Assembly (NCBI GenBank): GCA_023898765.1
Contig: CP060238.1
Span: 186,001-250,000, forward strand
DNA: 64,000 bases
Source of the DNA: Rhodospirillales bacterium
Lineage (GTDB): Bacteria > Pseudomonadota > Alphaproteobacteria > Micavibrionales > Micavibrionaceae
Direction of reading: 5' to 3'
Shown here: piece after piece, positions 8,571 to 17,050 of the stretch
Layout: every line of letters begins with the position of its first letter
Numbering within the stretch: the first letter of the stretch is position 1
Translations under genes and position numbers: made by a program
Notes under the pieces: generated by a model
The model's database searches: none
What the model saw: only the letters and a program-made list of their open reading frames with translations
What the model was told of the DNA's origin: nothing

Positions 8571-9839
8571 GTGTTTCAAAAATTTCTGCTTTTATATCTC
8601 CTGTGCCTCCTGCTGGGCCTGTTTTGCGCTTGCCCCGCCAGGGCACAGGCGCTCGAGATCAACGACCTGCGCTTCGGCGCGCATCCCGACAAGACGCGGA
8701 TGGTCCTGGACCTCAGCGACACAGCCGATTTCCGGGTTTTCACCCTTGCCTCCCCCTACCGCGTCGTGGTGGATTTGCCGAGTTTTTCCTGGAATGTCGG
8801 GGCCATCGAAAAACCCAAGAACAATATCGTCCGCGAAGTCCGCACCGGATTGCTGCAACCGGGCATTTCCAGACTTGTTATAGACCTGGAAAAACCCGCC
8901 GCCGTGCACAATGCGTTTCTCCTGCCCGCCTCCGGCGGAAAACCAAACCGTCTTGTGGTCGATTTTGTGCAGGTCCCGGTATCGGACTTTCAAAAACAGA
9001 AAGACAAAATTTACGGCACATTGAAAACCCCGCCCCCCGGATTTAACCTGCAAACAGCCGATCCTTCCCTGCGCACGGCAAACGCCGCGTCCGGGCAGAT
9101 CATCGCCCCGGCCAGAAAGCCCGCCCCGAAAGATCAGGGGCCGAAACCCGTGATTATCATTGACGCCGGCCACGGGGGACAGGATCCCGGCGCGATCGGG
9201 CACGGAAAAATCTATGAAAAGAACGTCACGCTGGCCACCGCGAAAGAGCTCAAACAACAGCTTGAGAATACGGGGCGCTACCGCGTCCATCTTACCCGCA
9301 CGACAAACACATACATCAAACTCTACAGGCGCGTCCAAATTGCCCGGGAACATAAAGGGGACCTGTTCATTTCCATTCACGCCGATTCGATCGACAACCC
9401 GAAGGTGCGCGGCGCTTCGATTTATACCCTTTCCAACACCGCATCGGACAAACAAACCGAGAAACTCGCCGCAAAAGAAAACAAGGCCGACCTGATCGGC
9501 GGCGTCGATTTGAGCCACGAAGACAAGGATGTCGCCGATATCCTGATCGACCTGACCATGCGCGACACGATGAATCAATCCAAGTTTTTTGCCAACACGC
9601 TGGTCCGGAAAATGGAGGCCCGCGGCCTGAAACTTCTCGAAAAACCGCATCGCTACGCCGGATTCGCCGTTCTGAAAGCGCCCGACATCCCTTCCGTCCT
9701 GATCGAAACTGGGTTTATGTCTAACAAAAAGGAGGCCAGAGATCTCGCCACCCCGGCTTACCGCAAGAAAGTCGCGGCAGCCCTTGTGGACGGCGTGAAT
9801 GCGTATTTTGAAAAAGTGCAAAAAAACAACAGAAGTTAA
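8571..9839 (+). CDS. amiC: N-acetylmuramoyl-L-alanine amidase (AMIN + Amidase_3)
   Basis: About 422 residues from the GTG at 8571. That start gives a proper signal peptide (hydrophobic core LLLYLLCLLLGLF, cleavage after PARA). The open frame extends to an ATG at 8484, but that would bury the signal. The AMIN domain (about residues 27-130) targets the septum. After a linker, the Amidase_3 catalytic domain carries zinc and catalytic motifs IIIDAGHGGQDPGAIG, the Glu of YEKNVTL, SIHADSI and LIETGFMSN. It cleaves the amide bond between MurNAc and the stem peptide in the periplasm during cell separation. The symbol reflects the AmiA/B/C family; which member it equals is not resolved. Confidence 0.9.
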   Translation: MFQKFLLLYLLCLLLGLFCACPARAQALEINDLRFGAHPDKTRMVLDLSDTADFRVFTLASPYRVVVDLPSFSWNVGAIEKPKNNIVREVRTGLLQPGISRLVIDLEKPAAVHNAFLLPASGGKPNRLVVDFVQVPVSDFQKQKDKIYGTLKTPPPGFNLQTADPSLRTANAASGQIIAPARKPAPKDQGPKPVIIIDAGHGGQDPGAIGHGKIYEKNVTLATAKELKQQLENTGRYRVHLTRTTNTYIKLYRRVQIAREHKGDLFISIHADSIDNPKVRGASIYTLSNTASDKQTEKLAAKENKADLIGGVDLSHEDKDVADILIDLTMRDTMNQSKFFANTLVRKMEARGLKLLEKPHRYAGFAVLKAPDIPSVLIETGFMSNKKEARDLATPAYRKKVAAALVDGVNAYFEKVQKNNRS

Positions 9840-9901
9840 GTTTTTTTACCCTTTTTTCCTGAAAGGGGGTTGAAAAACTTCAAAAAAATGTCAAAAAACA
9901 A

Positions 9902-9931
9902 TTATCGCCTGTTTAAAGAGTGATGTATAAG
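9902..9931 (+). promoter_or_regulatory. Candidate promoter for small lipoprotein
   Basis: TTATCG (9902-9907) and TATAAG (9926-9931) are separated by 18 bases and lie about 80 bases before the small lipoprotein gene. The -35 is weak. The surrounding stretch 9840-10011 has no gene. Confidence 0.3.
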
Positions 9932-10011
9932 AGACTCGTTTCCCAGCGATGGGAGAGAATTGAGTTTCTCGAAAGTGGTTAACCCGTACTATCAAGATAA
10001 AAGGAAAAAAA

Positions 10012-10221
10012 ATGAAAAAACTTTTAACATCTGCACTTGTTCTGGGATCTGTTGTCGCTTTGGGCGCATGCCAAACAACACAAAGCAACATGGCAAACGA
10101 ACAAGATGAAACAGAAACACTGACACAAGCTCCTTACGCTGACGACCGGACGGTTGGTCCTAACGACCCTGCACCGGTTCGCAGTGCAGAGCCTGTTTTC
10201 GAAGAAAGACAAATGAAATAG
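10012..10221 (+). CDS. Small lipoprotein
   Basis: A 69-residue protein with a lipoprotein signal (MKKLLTSALVLGSVVALGAC; lipobox LGAC, Cys20). After cleavage about 50 residues remain, acidic and rich in Thr, Gln, Asp and Pro, with no further motif. It would be lipid-anchored to the inner or outer membrane; the residue after Cys is Gln, which does not signal inner-membrane retention in the E. coli sense. An AAAAGGA box precedes the ATG closely. It has its own terminator and is probably monocistronic. No known function. Confidence 0.8.
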   Translation: MKKLLTSALVLGSVVALGACQTTQSNMANEQDETETLTQAPYADDRTVGPNDPAPVRSAEPVFEERQMK

Positions 10222-10243
10222 ATTCGGACTCGAATTTAAAAAG

Positions 10244-10275
10244 AGGGCTGCCTGAAATTTTAGGTGGCCCTTTTT
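10244..10275 (+). terminator. Rho-independent terminator after small lipoprotein gene
   Basis: AGGGCTGCCT (10244-10253) pairs with AGGTGGCCCT (10262-10271) along all 10 positions, including two G-U pairs. The stem runs straight into TTTTT. Confidence 0.85.
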
Positions 10276-10324
10276 ATTTGAAACAAAGCTTTTTATTTGA
10301 ATAAAACCAAGGCAGAATAAAAAA

Positions 10325-10624
10325 ATGAATATCCTTTTTAAAGGTTTGCTCTTCCTTCTAATTATCGGTCTTGGCGGTCTGGTCTATGCCGTAAACGTCA
10401 ATATCCTTGTCATGTCGGACCTGCTCCGGACAGAAATTGTCGGTGCAGCCTTTGGCGTGGAAATGACGCGCAAAGCCGTCTTTGTCTGGATTGTCTGCAC
10501 GGCGCTGGCCCTGTGGGCCTCTTTTATGCGGCGGCGCTGGCGCTACATTCTGCTGCTCAGCCCCATTTACGCCCCGTCCCTCTTTGCCCTTGTCTATGTC
10601 CTGCTGAACAAAAGCAGCATTTAA
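10325..10624 (+). CDS. Small integral membrane protein
   Basis: A 99-residue protein with three predicted hydrophobic segments (about residues 5-28, 47-66 and 73-94) and a positively charged loop (MRRRWRY, about 68-74). I recognise no family. AAGG lies about 13 bases before the ATG. Its stop codon overlaps tail-to-tail with that of the convergent L,D-transpeptidase gene. Probably an inner-membrane protein of unknown role. Confidence 0.65.
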   Translation: MNILFKGLLFLLIIGLGGLVYAVNVNILVMSDLLRTEIVGAAFGVEMTRKAVFVWIVCTALALWASFMRRRWRYILLLSPIYAPSLFALVYVLLNKSSI

Positions 10625-11736
10625 TCGTTGAATGGAACGGGCGAAGCGCCGGATGACGAAGACTCCTCTTTCGTCGGCAATGTCGCTTTTTCGCGTGCCC
10701 GCGCTTTCGGTGCCTGTTCCTTTTTCTGCGGCTGTGTCCCTTTCGCCGCCTCCAGCTTGATCTCTTTTTTGCTGGTGCCGGCTTCCTCAAGCAAGACCTG
10801 AAGGTCGTCCTGCACACGCTGCCCCATCTTGCGCCGCTTATCCAGCACGGCCACCGGATAGCCGCTATGGCTGCGCACCGCCTCCCGGACGCTCTCCCAG
10901 TCAATCTGGCCAGCGTAAGAGCCCGCCTTGGCCGCAATGCGCTTCATATCCTCCTTGGTGATCTCATAAGCCTTGAGCAAACCCTCATCTTCAATTTTCA
11001 GGGATTGTTTTTGCGTCGGATGGACCTCGATATACATTTTGTCCTCGATCCAGCCGACCTTCACGGGCTGATCGACGACGCTGACTTTCGTGCCCACGGG
11101 AACCCGGGGGAAAATATCCTTGATGCCTTCGGGATACATCCGGATACAGCCGCTGCTGACACGCCGTCCAATCCCGTAAGGCTTGTTCGTACCGTGAATG
11201 GCATATTGCGGCCAGCCCAGATACATGGCATGCGTGCCCATCGGATTTTCAGGCCCTGCCGGAACCGTAGCCGGAAGGGAAGGGTCTTCCTTGCGCATGC
11301 GCGGCGTAGGACTCCAGGTCGGGCCAACTTTTTTCCAGGCTATTTTTGTGCTGCCTACAGGTGTCTTCAGTCCCTCCCGCCCGATCCCGATGGAATAGGT
11401 TTTGGGCGCCGTACCCCCTTTCGGAAAAAAATAAAGCCGCATTTCGGGAAGATTGATAACAATCCCCTCGCGCGGCGCGTCCGGCAAAAGATGCTGCTTG
11501 GGTAAAATGATTTTTGTCCCCGCGCCGGGAATCCACGGATCGACATTCGGATTGGCCGCCCGCATTTCGACAAACCCCAGATCGTTATCCCGCGCCAGAT
11601 GAACGAACGTATCCTCAAACGCCGCGCGGTAAACCTTTATTTTGCCGATATAGTCCTTGTCATATGTTTTTGCCCCGGCGGAAACCGGCAACGCCAAAAC
11701 AGCAAAAACAAGCGCGGGGAGTAAGAGTCTTTTCAT
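10621..11736 (-). CDS. L,D-transpeptidase (YkuD/ErfK family)
   Basis: About 371 residues. The ATG at 11736 gives a signal peptide (MKRLLLPALVFAVLALPVSAGA) and has AAGGTG upstream; the longer frame to 11784 lacks both. A LysM-like segment (about residues 30-80) precedes the YkuD catalytic domain. The active-site signature is HGTNKPYGIGRRVSSGCIRM (His about 190, Cys about 206). The C-terminus is a Lys/Glu/Ala-rich tail. Such enzymes make 3-3 peptidoglycan cross-links or attach proteins to peptidoglycan in the periplasm. It acts alone here; a perfect TTGACA lies at 11802-11797 on the same strand. Confidence 0.93.
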   Translation of the reverse strand: MKRLLLPALVFAVLALPVSAGAKTYDKDYIGKIKVYRAAFEDTFVHLARDNDLGFVEMRAANPNVDPWIPGAGTKIILPKQHLLPDAPREGIVINLPEMRLYFFPKGGTAPKTYSIGIGREGLKTPVGSTKIAWKKVGPTWSPTPRMRKEDPSLPATVPAGPENPMGTHAMYLGWPQYAIHGTNKPYGIGRRVSSGCIRMYPEGIKDIFPRVPVGTKVSVVDQPVKVGWIEDKMYIEVHPTQKQSLKIEDEGLLKAYEITKEDMKRIAAKAGSYAGQIDWESVREAVRSHSGYPVAVLDKRRKMGQRVQDDLQVLLEEAGTSKKEIKLEAAKGTQPQKKEQAPKARAREKATLPTKEESSSSGASPVPFND

Positions 11737-11773
11737 GAAAACACCTTGTTGCCTTATCTCGAAAACGATCGTG

Positions 11774-11802
11774 AGATTGTCCATAAATCAAAGTTTTGTC
11801 AA
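11774..11802 (-). promoter_or_regulatory. Candidate promoter for L,D-transpeptidase gene
   Basis: On the minus strand TTGACA (11802-11797) is followed after 17 bases by CAATCT (11779-11774). The -35 is perfect. The -10 is poor but keeps the conserved A and final T. Confidence 0.4.
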
Positions 11803-11821
11803 CTGCCGCTGACTTCGCGCA

Positions 11822-12184
11822 CTAGGGAACCGAACGGACACTGGCGCCGGACAGGGGCTTTCCCGCGCGCAGATTTTCAATCTTTTCCTTCAGGCTGCGC
11901 ACAAAAGCGCCTATTTTTTCACTGCGGGCAATTTCAACCAGCGTGCCTCCCGGTCCCGGAGACGTTGCCACAAATAACGCTTTATCCGGCCCCAAACGGC
12001 GTTTTTCGATGGTAACAAGGGGAACTTTCCCTGCCTCCTCCCGAAAAGAAATGAAATAACGCCCGTCTACTTCCGTAAAAGAAAAATCCCGAAACAGGCC
12101 CGCATAGACATTCTCGCTGTAAATTTGGAAAATAGCGCTGAATTCGCTGCGCGTATAGCCGATTTTAGAGCGTTTCACTGTCAT
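11822..12184 (-). CDS. DUF2794-like protein
   Basis: A 120-residue cytosolic protein. The pattern (SEFSAIFQIYSENVYAGLFRDF, FISFREEAGKVPLVTIEKR, a short loop, then a helix near VEIARSEKIGAFVRSLKEKI) agrees with the alphaproteobacterial DUF2794 family as I remember it. Function is unknown. It is divergent from the TPR-bamB-der operon with overlapping promoters. A TATACT with a TG extension ends only 6 bases before the ATG, so its mRNA may be leaderless. The family call rests on remembered pattern, not on an alignment. Confidence 0.6.
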   Translation of the reverse strand: MTVKRSKIGYTRSEFSAIFQIYSENVYAGLFRDFSFTEVDGRYFISFREEAGKVPLVTIEKRRLGPDKALFVATSPGPGGTLVEIARSEKIGAFVRSLKEKIENLRAGKPLSGASVRSVP

Positions 12185-12185
12185 C

Positions 12186-12214
12186 TTTACAGTATAGCAC
12201 GCTTTTCGTATAAG
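12186..12214 (+). promoter_or_regulatory. Promoter of TPR-bamB-der operon, overlapping a divergent -10
   Basis: TTTACA (12186-12191) and TATAAG (12209-12214) are separated by exactly 17 bases, placing transcription start near 12221 and the first gene at 12244. On the opposite strand TGC-TATACT (12199-12191) is an extended -10 for the divergent DUF2794-like gene. The two polymerases would exclude each other. Confidence 0.65.
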
Positions 12215-12243
12215 GGTCCGGAACGGAAAAGGAAGATCAAGGA

Positions 12244-12906
12244 ATGGCCGATATTTTCAACGAAGTCGACGAAGCGCTCAAACAGGAAAAAATGCAAAAA
12301 TTATGGGCGGAATACGGCTCGACCGTCATTCTGGCCGCCGTTCTTCTGGTCCTGAGCACCGCCGCCGCAACAGGATATAAAAGCTGGGATGCGCGCCGCG
12401 ACGGACAGGAAACGGCAAGGCTGATCGACGCGCTGGAAGGGGAAACACCCATTGCCGATCTGGAAAAAATCTCCCGCGATACAAGAAGCGGACATAAGGC
12501 GGTCGCCCTTTTAACGGCCGCAGGCCTGCATACGGAAAAAGGAGAGTTTTCGCAGGCCGCCGCACTTTACAAGCAGATTTTCGAAACGGGAAAAGGGCCG
12601 GACGACCTTCTCGATCTCTCCCGCATCCTGTATGTGCGGGCCCTGCTCTCCTCCCAGGAAAAAACGGATGCCCTCCTTCTTCTGGATACGCTCAGCCCCG
12701 TCCTGTCCGATGAAAACAGCCCGTGGGTCTGGCAGGCCCGTCTGGACGCCGCACTGATCGAAATGCATTTGCAGCAAAATGCCGCTGCCGCCCTTAAATA
12801 TCTGGCGCTTTTTGAAAGGGCAAAAGACGTCCCCGCCTCCCTTGCCGAGAAGGCGCAGGCCCTGCGTCAACTTTATGAGTCCCGAAAAGAAAGGACCAAA
12901 GAATGA
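12244..12906 (+). CDS. Tetratricopeptide-like membrane protein (YfgM-like)
   Basis: A 220-residue protein with a short cytosolic N-terminus, one membrane segment (about residues 24-45, STVILAAVLLVLSTAAATGY) and a helical TPR-like periplasmic domain. This matches the YfgM/TPR_21 architecture: an ancillary SecYEG-associated protein that helps hand outer-membrane proteins to chaperones. The link to bamB (ATGA overlap) and der is the same neighbourhood seen for yfgM in many proteobacteria, which supports the call. The ATG has AAGGA 5 bases upstream. Confidence 0.85.
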   Translation: MADIFNEVDEALKQEKMQKLWAEYGSTVILAAVLLVLSTAAATGYKSWDARRDGQETARLIDALEGETPIADLEKISRDTRSGHKAVALLTAAGLHTEKGEFSQAAALYKQIFETGKGPDDLLDLSRILYVRALLSSQEKTDALLLLDTLSPVLSDENSPWVWQARLDAALIEMHLQQNAAAALKYLALFERAKDVPASLAEKAQALRQLYESRKERTKE

Positions 12907-14240
12907 ACAACGCCCGCATTTTGCTTCCCTTCCTTCTCCTGTTCCTGCTGCCTGCCTGTTCCACGGTGGACAAGTTAACGGGGCAGAAAAAAGAAGAAGC
13001 GCCTTTGCCCGGTGAACGGGTCTCCATTCTGGAGCTTCAAAAACAGCTTGAGCCGGATGACGACGCTTTGAAAGCGCAGGGCTTTATTTCCCCTTCCGCA
13101 TGGAACAACGAGTTCTGGCCGCAAGGCGGCGGCTATCCCAACCACGCCATGCAAAACCTGGCCTTTACGGCAGACCAGCCGAATAAAATCTGGAGCGCCG
13201 ATACCGGGGAAGGCAGCCGTAAATCCCTCCCGCTCACGGCCCAGCCCGTGATCGCGGACAACAAGATTTTCACGCTGGATACGGAGTCCCGCCTTTCCGC
13301 TTTCTCCATTGAAAAAGGAACCCTTCTCTGGAAAGCCAATATCCGGAAGAAGAACGAAGACGACCCGGTCATCGGCGGCGGACTTTCTTTTTCCGGCGGC
13401 GTTCTTTACGCCACATCGGGATATGGCGAGCTTCTGGCCGTCAATCCGGACAACGGCGAAATTTACTGGCGGGCCAGATTAAGCGCACCTTCCCGCGCCG
13501 CGCCCACGATCATGGACGGACGGGTTTTCGTCTCCTCCCTGAACAACAACGTCACGGCCTTTGACGCCAAGGACGGGCAGCTTATCTGGGAATATGAAGG
13601 CATCGGCGGCAATACGAGCCTGCTTGGCAGCGCCGCCTGCGCCGCCGACCGTGAAATTGCCATTGCAGGCTTTTCTTCCGGCGCCCTGCACGCCCTGCGG
13701 GTGGAAAACGGCTCGACGGCCTGGTCGGACAACCTCTCGGGCGTCTCAAGAGCCGGAGGACTTTCCTCCCTTTCCGATATTCGCGGCCTGCCTGTGATCG
13801 ATAAAAACCTTGTCATTGCCATCAGTTTCGGCGGCAAAATCGTCGCCATCGACAAACGCACAGGCCAGCGGGTCTGGCAGCGCGATATCGCAGGCGCGCA
13901 AACACCGTGGCTGGCCGGCAACTACGTGTTCATTCTGACATCGGACAACGAAGTGGTCGCACTGGGCAGGGAAACGGGCGCCATCCAATGGGTATCCCGG
14001 CTGGCGCGTTACCGGAACGAGAAAGAGCGCTCCGACCCTGTTTCATGGACAGGCCCCCTTCTGGCCGGCGGACGCCTAATAGCTTTCAGCGATGACGGAC
14101 GGGCTGTTGAAATCAACCCGGAGGACGGGTCCCTGCTGCGGGAGTGGCGCACCGGGCACGCCATCCGCATCGCCCCGGCCCTTGCCGGCGGGACCCTCTA
14201 CCTTCTGGCCGAAGATGGGTCCTTGCTCGCGTTCCGGTAA
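12903..14240 (+). CDS. bamB: Outer membrane assembly lipoprotein BamB
   Basis: A 445-residue lipoprotein: signal with lipobox LPAC (Cys19), then a PQQ-like eight-bladed beta-propeller. Repeated blade motifs are visible: ADNKIFTLDTESRLSAFSIEKGTLLW, GGVLYATSGYGELLAVNPDNGEIYW, DGRVFVSSLNNNVTAFDAKDGQLIW and others. BamB is the periplasm-facing scaffold of the BAM complex that inserts beta-barrel proteins into the outer membrane. Start and stop overlap the preceding TPR gene by 4 bases; der follows after 18 bases. The propeller repeats also occur in quinoprotein dehydrogenases, but the lipobox and neighbours favour BamB. Confidence 0.93.
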   Translation: MNNARILLPFLLLFLLPACSTVDKLTGQKKEEAPLPGERVSILELQKQLEPDDDALKAQGFISPSAWNNEFWPQGGGYPNHAMQNLAFTADQPNKIWSADTGEGSRKSLPLTAQPVIADNKIFTLDTESRLSAFSIEKGTLLWKANIRKKNEDDPVIGGGLSFSGGVLYATSGYGELLAVNPDNGEIYWRARLSAPSRAAPTIMDGRVFVSSLNNNVTAFDAKDGQLIWEYEGIGGNTSLLGSAACAADREIAIAGFSSGALHALRVENGSTAWSDNLSGVSRAGGLSSLSDIRGLPVIDKNLVIAISFGGKIVAIDKRTGQRVWQRDIAGAQTPWLAGNYVFILTSDNEVVALGRETGAIQWVSRLARYRNEKERSDPVSWTGPLLAGGRLIAFSDDGRAVEINPEDGSLLREWRTGHAIRIAPALAGGTLYLLAEDGSLLAFR

Positions 14241-14258
14241 TAGCCTAAAACACATCCC

Positions 14259-15680
14259 ATGCGTTTGACCATTGCCATTGTGGGCCGCCCGAATGTCGGG
14301 AAATCAACCCTGTTTAACCGGCTCGCCCAAAAGAAGCTGGCGATCGTCGATGACACGCCGGGCGTGACGCGCGACTGGCGGGAAGCGGAAGGGTATCTTC
14401 TGGATCAGCCCGTTCTCGTCATGGACACAGCCGGACTGGAAGAGGCTTTCGACCAGAGCATCGAAGGGCGCATGCGCCGCCAGACCGACGAAGCCCTGCG
14501 CCGCGCGGACGCCATTTTATTCCTGATCGACGGCCGCGAAGGGCTCACCCCCATGGACGAACATTTCGCCAATTATTTAAGGAAACAAAAAAAACCGGTC
14601 ATCCTGGCCGTCAATAAATGCGAGAACGACAAGGCCACCATCGCGGCCATCGCCGAAGCGCATGCGCTCGGCTTTGGCGACCCTATTCCGCTCTCGGCCG
14701 CGCACGGCCACGGAATAGAAGATATCTATCAGGCCTTCGAACCCTATTTTCCAGGCACCGAAGAAGAAGAAGGGGAAGAAGAAGATTCTTTTTTTCCCGG
14801 CCTTGAAAACCTGGACGATCTGGAAGGAAACGAAGCGTTCGATTTTGCCGCGCTGGCGATGGAAGAGGAAACCGACAAACCGATCAAGATCGCCATCGTG
14901 GGCCGCCCGAATGTCGGCAAATCCACCCTGCTCAACGCGCTTTTAAAAGACAACCGCGTCATGACAGGGCCGGAAGCCGGAATAACCCGCGACGCCATCG
15001 CCGTGGACTGGACATTCGAAGACCGGAAAATCAAACTGGTGGACACGGCAGGCTTGCGCCGGAAATCCAAAGTCGATCACAATATCGAAAAAATGGCGGT
15101 GGAGGACACCCTTCGGGCCATTCGTCTGGCGCAGGTGGTCATTCTGGTCATCGACACGCCCGCCTTGTTCGAAAAACAGGACCTCCAGATTGCCGAACAT
15201 ATTTTAAACGAAGGGCGTGCCATGATCGTCGCGCTGAACAAATGGGATCTCATCGAAAACAAAGAAGAGACGCTCGCGGAAATCAAATACCAGATGGAGC
15301 AGTCTCTCGCACAGGTGAAAGATATCCCCTCCGTCAGCATCTCCGCCCTGAACGGAAAAAACCTGCATATCCTGATGCGTGAAATCCTGAAGACCTACAC
15401 GCTCTGGAACAAACGCGTGCCCACAGGAAAATTAAACCGCTGGCTCGCCGCCAAGGAAAGCCAGCTCCCCGCCCCGCTGGTGCAGGGAAAACAAAACCGC
15501 CTGAAATATATAACCCAGATCAATATCCGCCCGCCGACTTTCGCCCTGTGGGTTTCGCGGCCCCAAAAGCTGCCCGATGCGTATAAACGCTATATCCTCA
15601 ATTCGCTGCGCGAGGATTTTGACATCCCCGGAATCGCGGTCCGCCTGCTTGTCAGGGCCAGTAAAAATCCATATAAATAA
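14259..15680 (+). CDS. der: Ribosome-assembly GTPase Der (EngA)
   Basis: A 473-residue protein with two tandem GTPase domains and a C-terminal KH-like domain. The P-loops are both GRPNVGKST (residues about 8 and 215), the G3 motifs DTAG, and the G4 motifs NKCE (first domain) and NKWD (second). The first domain has Glu where most G4 motifs have Asp. An acidic linker of about 45 residues (EEEEGEEEDS...) joins the domains. Der acts in 50S ribosomal subunit maturation in the cytosol. It is last in the TPR-bamB-der operon, with mscS 27 bases downstream. Confidence 0.97.
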   Translation: MRLTIAIVGRPNVGKSTLFNRLAQKKLAIVDDTPGVTRDWREAEGYLLDQPVLVMDTAGLEEAFDQSIEGRMRRQTDEALRRADAILFLIDGREGLTPMDEHFANYLRKQKKPVILAVNKCENDKATIAAIAEAHALGFGDPIPLSAAHGHGIEDIYQAFEPYFPGTEEEEGEEEDSFFPGLENLDDLEGNEAFDFAALAMEEETDKPIKIAIVGRPNVGKSTLLNALLKDNRVMTGPEAGITRDAIAVDWTFEDRKIKLVDTAGLRRKSKVDHNIEKMAVEDTLRAIRLAQVVILVIDTPALFEKQDLQIAEHILNEGRAMIVALNKWDLIENKEETLAEIKYQMEQSLAQVKDIPSVSISALNGKNLHILMREILKTYTLWNKRVPTGKLNRWLAAKESQLPAPLVQGKQNRLKYITQINIRPPTFALWVSRPQKLPDAYKRYILNSLREDFDIPGIAVRLLVRASKNPYK

Positions 15681-15707
15681 CGGCAAATTTTTGAAACGGA
15701 GAAGATC

Positions 15708-16526
15708 ATGGAAGACAGCATAAACATTTTTATTGACTGGGGCGTACGGATTATAAGCGCCCTTCTCATTCTGGCGGCCGGTTGGATGATCGGAAACTGG
15801 ATCAGCAAGCGTATTCAGGGCATTAAAAAACTCGACGATATGCTGGGCGGATTTTTAGGCGGCCTGGCCAAATATGCCATCCTGTCCGTTTCCCTGATTA
15901 CGGTTCTGGCGCAGTTTGGCGTACAAACGACCAGCCTGATCGCCGTTTTAGGCACCGCCGGTCTGGCCATTGGACTGGCGCTGCAGGGAACTTTGAGCAA
16001 CGTGGCCTCCGGCGTCATGCTGCTTATCCTGCGTCCTTTCAAGGTCGGCGACTATATCCAGTTCGGCGCGGACGGCGGCACGGTCAAGGAACTGGGCCTG
16101 TTTACGACGGAGCTTTCCACGCCGGATAACGTCGCCATCTTCGCGCCCAACAGCGCGATTTTCAACGCGCAAATTTACAATTATTCCCGCCACGGGCAGC
16201 GCCGTCAGGACATTGTCGCCGGCATTAGTTACGACGACGATATCGGCAAAGCGATCAAACTCATCCAAAAGGTTTTAGACTCCGAAGACAGGGTCCTGAC
16301 CACAAAAGGCAAAGAACCTATGGTGATGACATCCGGCATGGGGGACTCTTCGGTCGATCTGACGCTCCGCTTCTGGTGCAAGTCCGACGATTACTGGACA
16401 CTGAAATGGGATTTGACCAAAGCCGTCAAGGAAGCGCTGGTTAAAGGCGGAATCACCATTCCGTTCCCCACGCGCACATTGCAAATCACCCGCGAGGGAG
16501 AGACAGTCAAAAAAGCGGCTGCTTAG
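15708..16526 (+). CDS. mscS: Small-conductance mechanosensitive channel (MscS family)
   Basis: A 272-residue protein: N-terminal membrane helices (about residues 8-32 and 50-75), the pore-lining TM3 rich in Gly/Ala (LIAVLGTAGLAIGLALQGTLSNVASGVMLL, about residues 82-110), then the MscS beta domain (FKVGDYIQFGADGGTVKELGLFTTEL) and the C-terminal vestibule. The length is close to that of E. coli MscS. It releases solutes on hypo-osmotic shock. Its last 46 bases, encoding the charged/Ala tail, are imperfectly duplicated at 17005-17050, beyond the next gene. Confidence 0.94.
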   Translation: MEDSINIFIDWGVRIISALLILAAGWMIGNWISKRIQGIKKLDDMLGGFLGGLAKYAILSVSLITVLAQFGVQTTSLIAVLGTAGLAIGLALQGTLSNVASGVMLLILRPFKVGDYIQFGADGGTVKELGLFTTELSTPDNVAIFAPNSAIFNAQIYNYSRHGQRRQDIVAGISYDDDIGKAIKLIQKVLDSEDRVLTTKGKEPMVMTSGMGDSSVDLTLRFWCKSDDYWTLKWDLTKAVKEALVKGGITIPFPTRTLQITREGETVKKAAA

Positions 16527-16978
16527 GGAGAAAGAGGAAGGGACATGTCCGCAGCAGGACGCTCGGCCTGAATACCTGTATAGGAAACTGTTTTTCCTGT
16601 AAATGCTTCCATAATCTCTATAAACGGGTGTTTTCCAGGAACTGACGTAATCGACAGCCCCTCTTCAGCTGCAAATCTACGAAAACGGTCTGTGAGCGTA
16701 TCGCATTGCTGCTCGACTTCGCGCATAATGTTTTTTGGCGCGATATCATCCGAAGGAGCATCTTTTTCAAAAAGGGATGGCGTATCGGAAGGGCTGAAAG
16801 CGCGCTTCGCAAATTCTACGGCCAGACAAGCCTGATTCAATGTTTCCGGATAGATACTTTCAATCTCGCCCGACGGAAACGCTCTTTTTATTTCCACCAT
16901 TCCCATCTGCGAATGTTCCACCCATTTCGCAGTCAAAAGATTTTCCGATTGTCGTCTGCCTTCCCATTTCATACCCAT
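16523..16978 (-). CDS. Protein of unknown function inside a disrupted mscS-flanking region
   Basis: About 151 residues from the ATG at 16978; the open frame extends upstream to 17083 but would then run through a remnant of mscS sequence. The product is probably cytosolic and weakly acidic, with no motif I recognise. It is A+T-richer than its neighbours, has no partner gene, and lies between the end of mscS and a degenerate second copy of that end. It therefore looks like inserted DNA. Its stop overlaps the mscS stop tail-to-tail. Confidence 0.5.
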   Translation of the reverse strand: MGMKWEGRRQSENLLTAKWVEHSQMGMVEIKRAFPSGEIESIYPETLNQACLAVEFAKRAFSPSDTPSLFEKDAPSDDIAPKNIMREVEQQCDTLTDRFRRFAAEEGLSITSVPGKHPFIEIMEAFTGKTVSYTGIQAERPAADMSLPLSP

Positions 16979-17004
16979 ATTGTATATTATGTTCAAATAA
17001 TTAT

Positions 17005-17050
17005 GCAAATTATCCGCGAAGAGGGAGAAACCGCGAAAAAAGCGGCTTAA
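17005..17050 (+). repeat. Degenerate duplicate of the mscS 3' end
   Basis: This 46-base stretch matches 16481-16526 (the end of mscS) with one-codon indels. It encodes QIIREEGETAKKAA-stop against QITREGETVKKAAA-stop in the real gene. The two copies flank the 16523-16978 gene, as if about 500 bases had been inserted with duplication of the gene end, followed by divergence. No further mscS similarity is seen upstream of the second copy. Confidence 0.6.

Noticed and set aside
9841..9872. Terminator after the amidase gene
   Set aside because: The CCCTTT/AAAGGG pairing is short and the T-run precedes the stem, so it does not act as a terminator on the plus strand.
12903..14240. PQQ-dependent dehydrogenase
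   Set aside because: It has a lipobox, lacks dehydrogenase active-site features, and sits between a YfgM-like gene and der, so BamB is the better call.
16706..17050. Plus-strand frame ending in REEGETAKKAA
   Set aside because: Only its last 15 codons resemble mscS; the rest is antisense to the orphan gene and looks non-coding.
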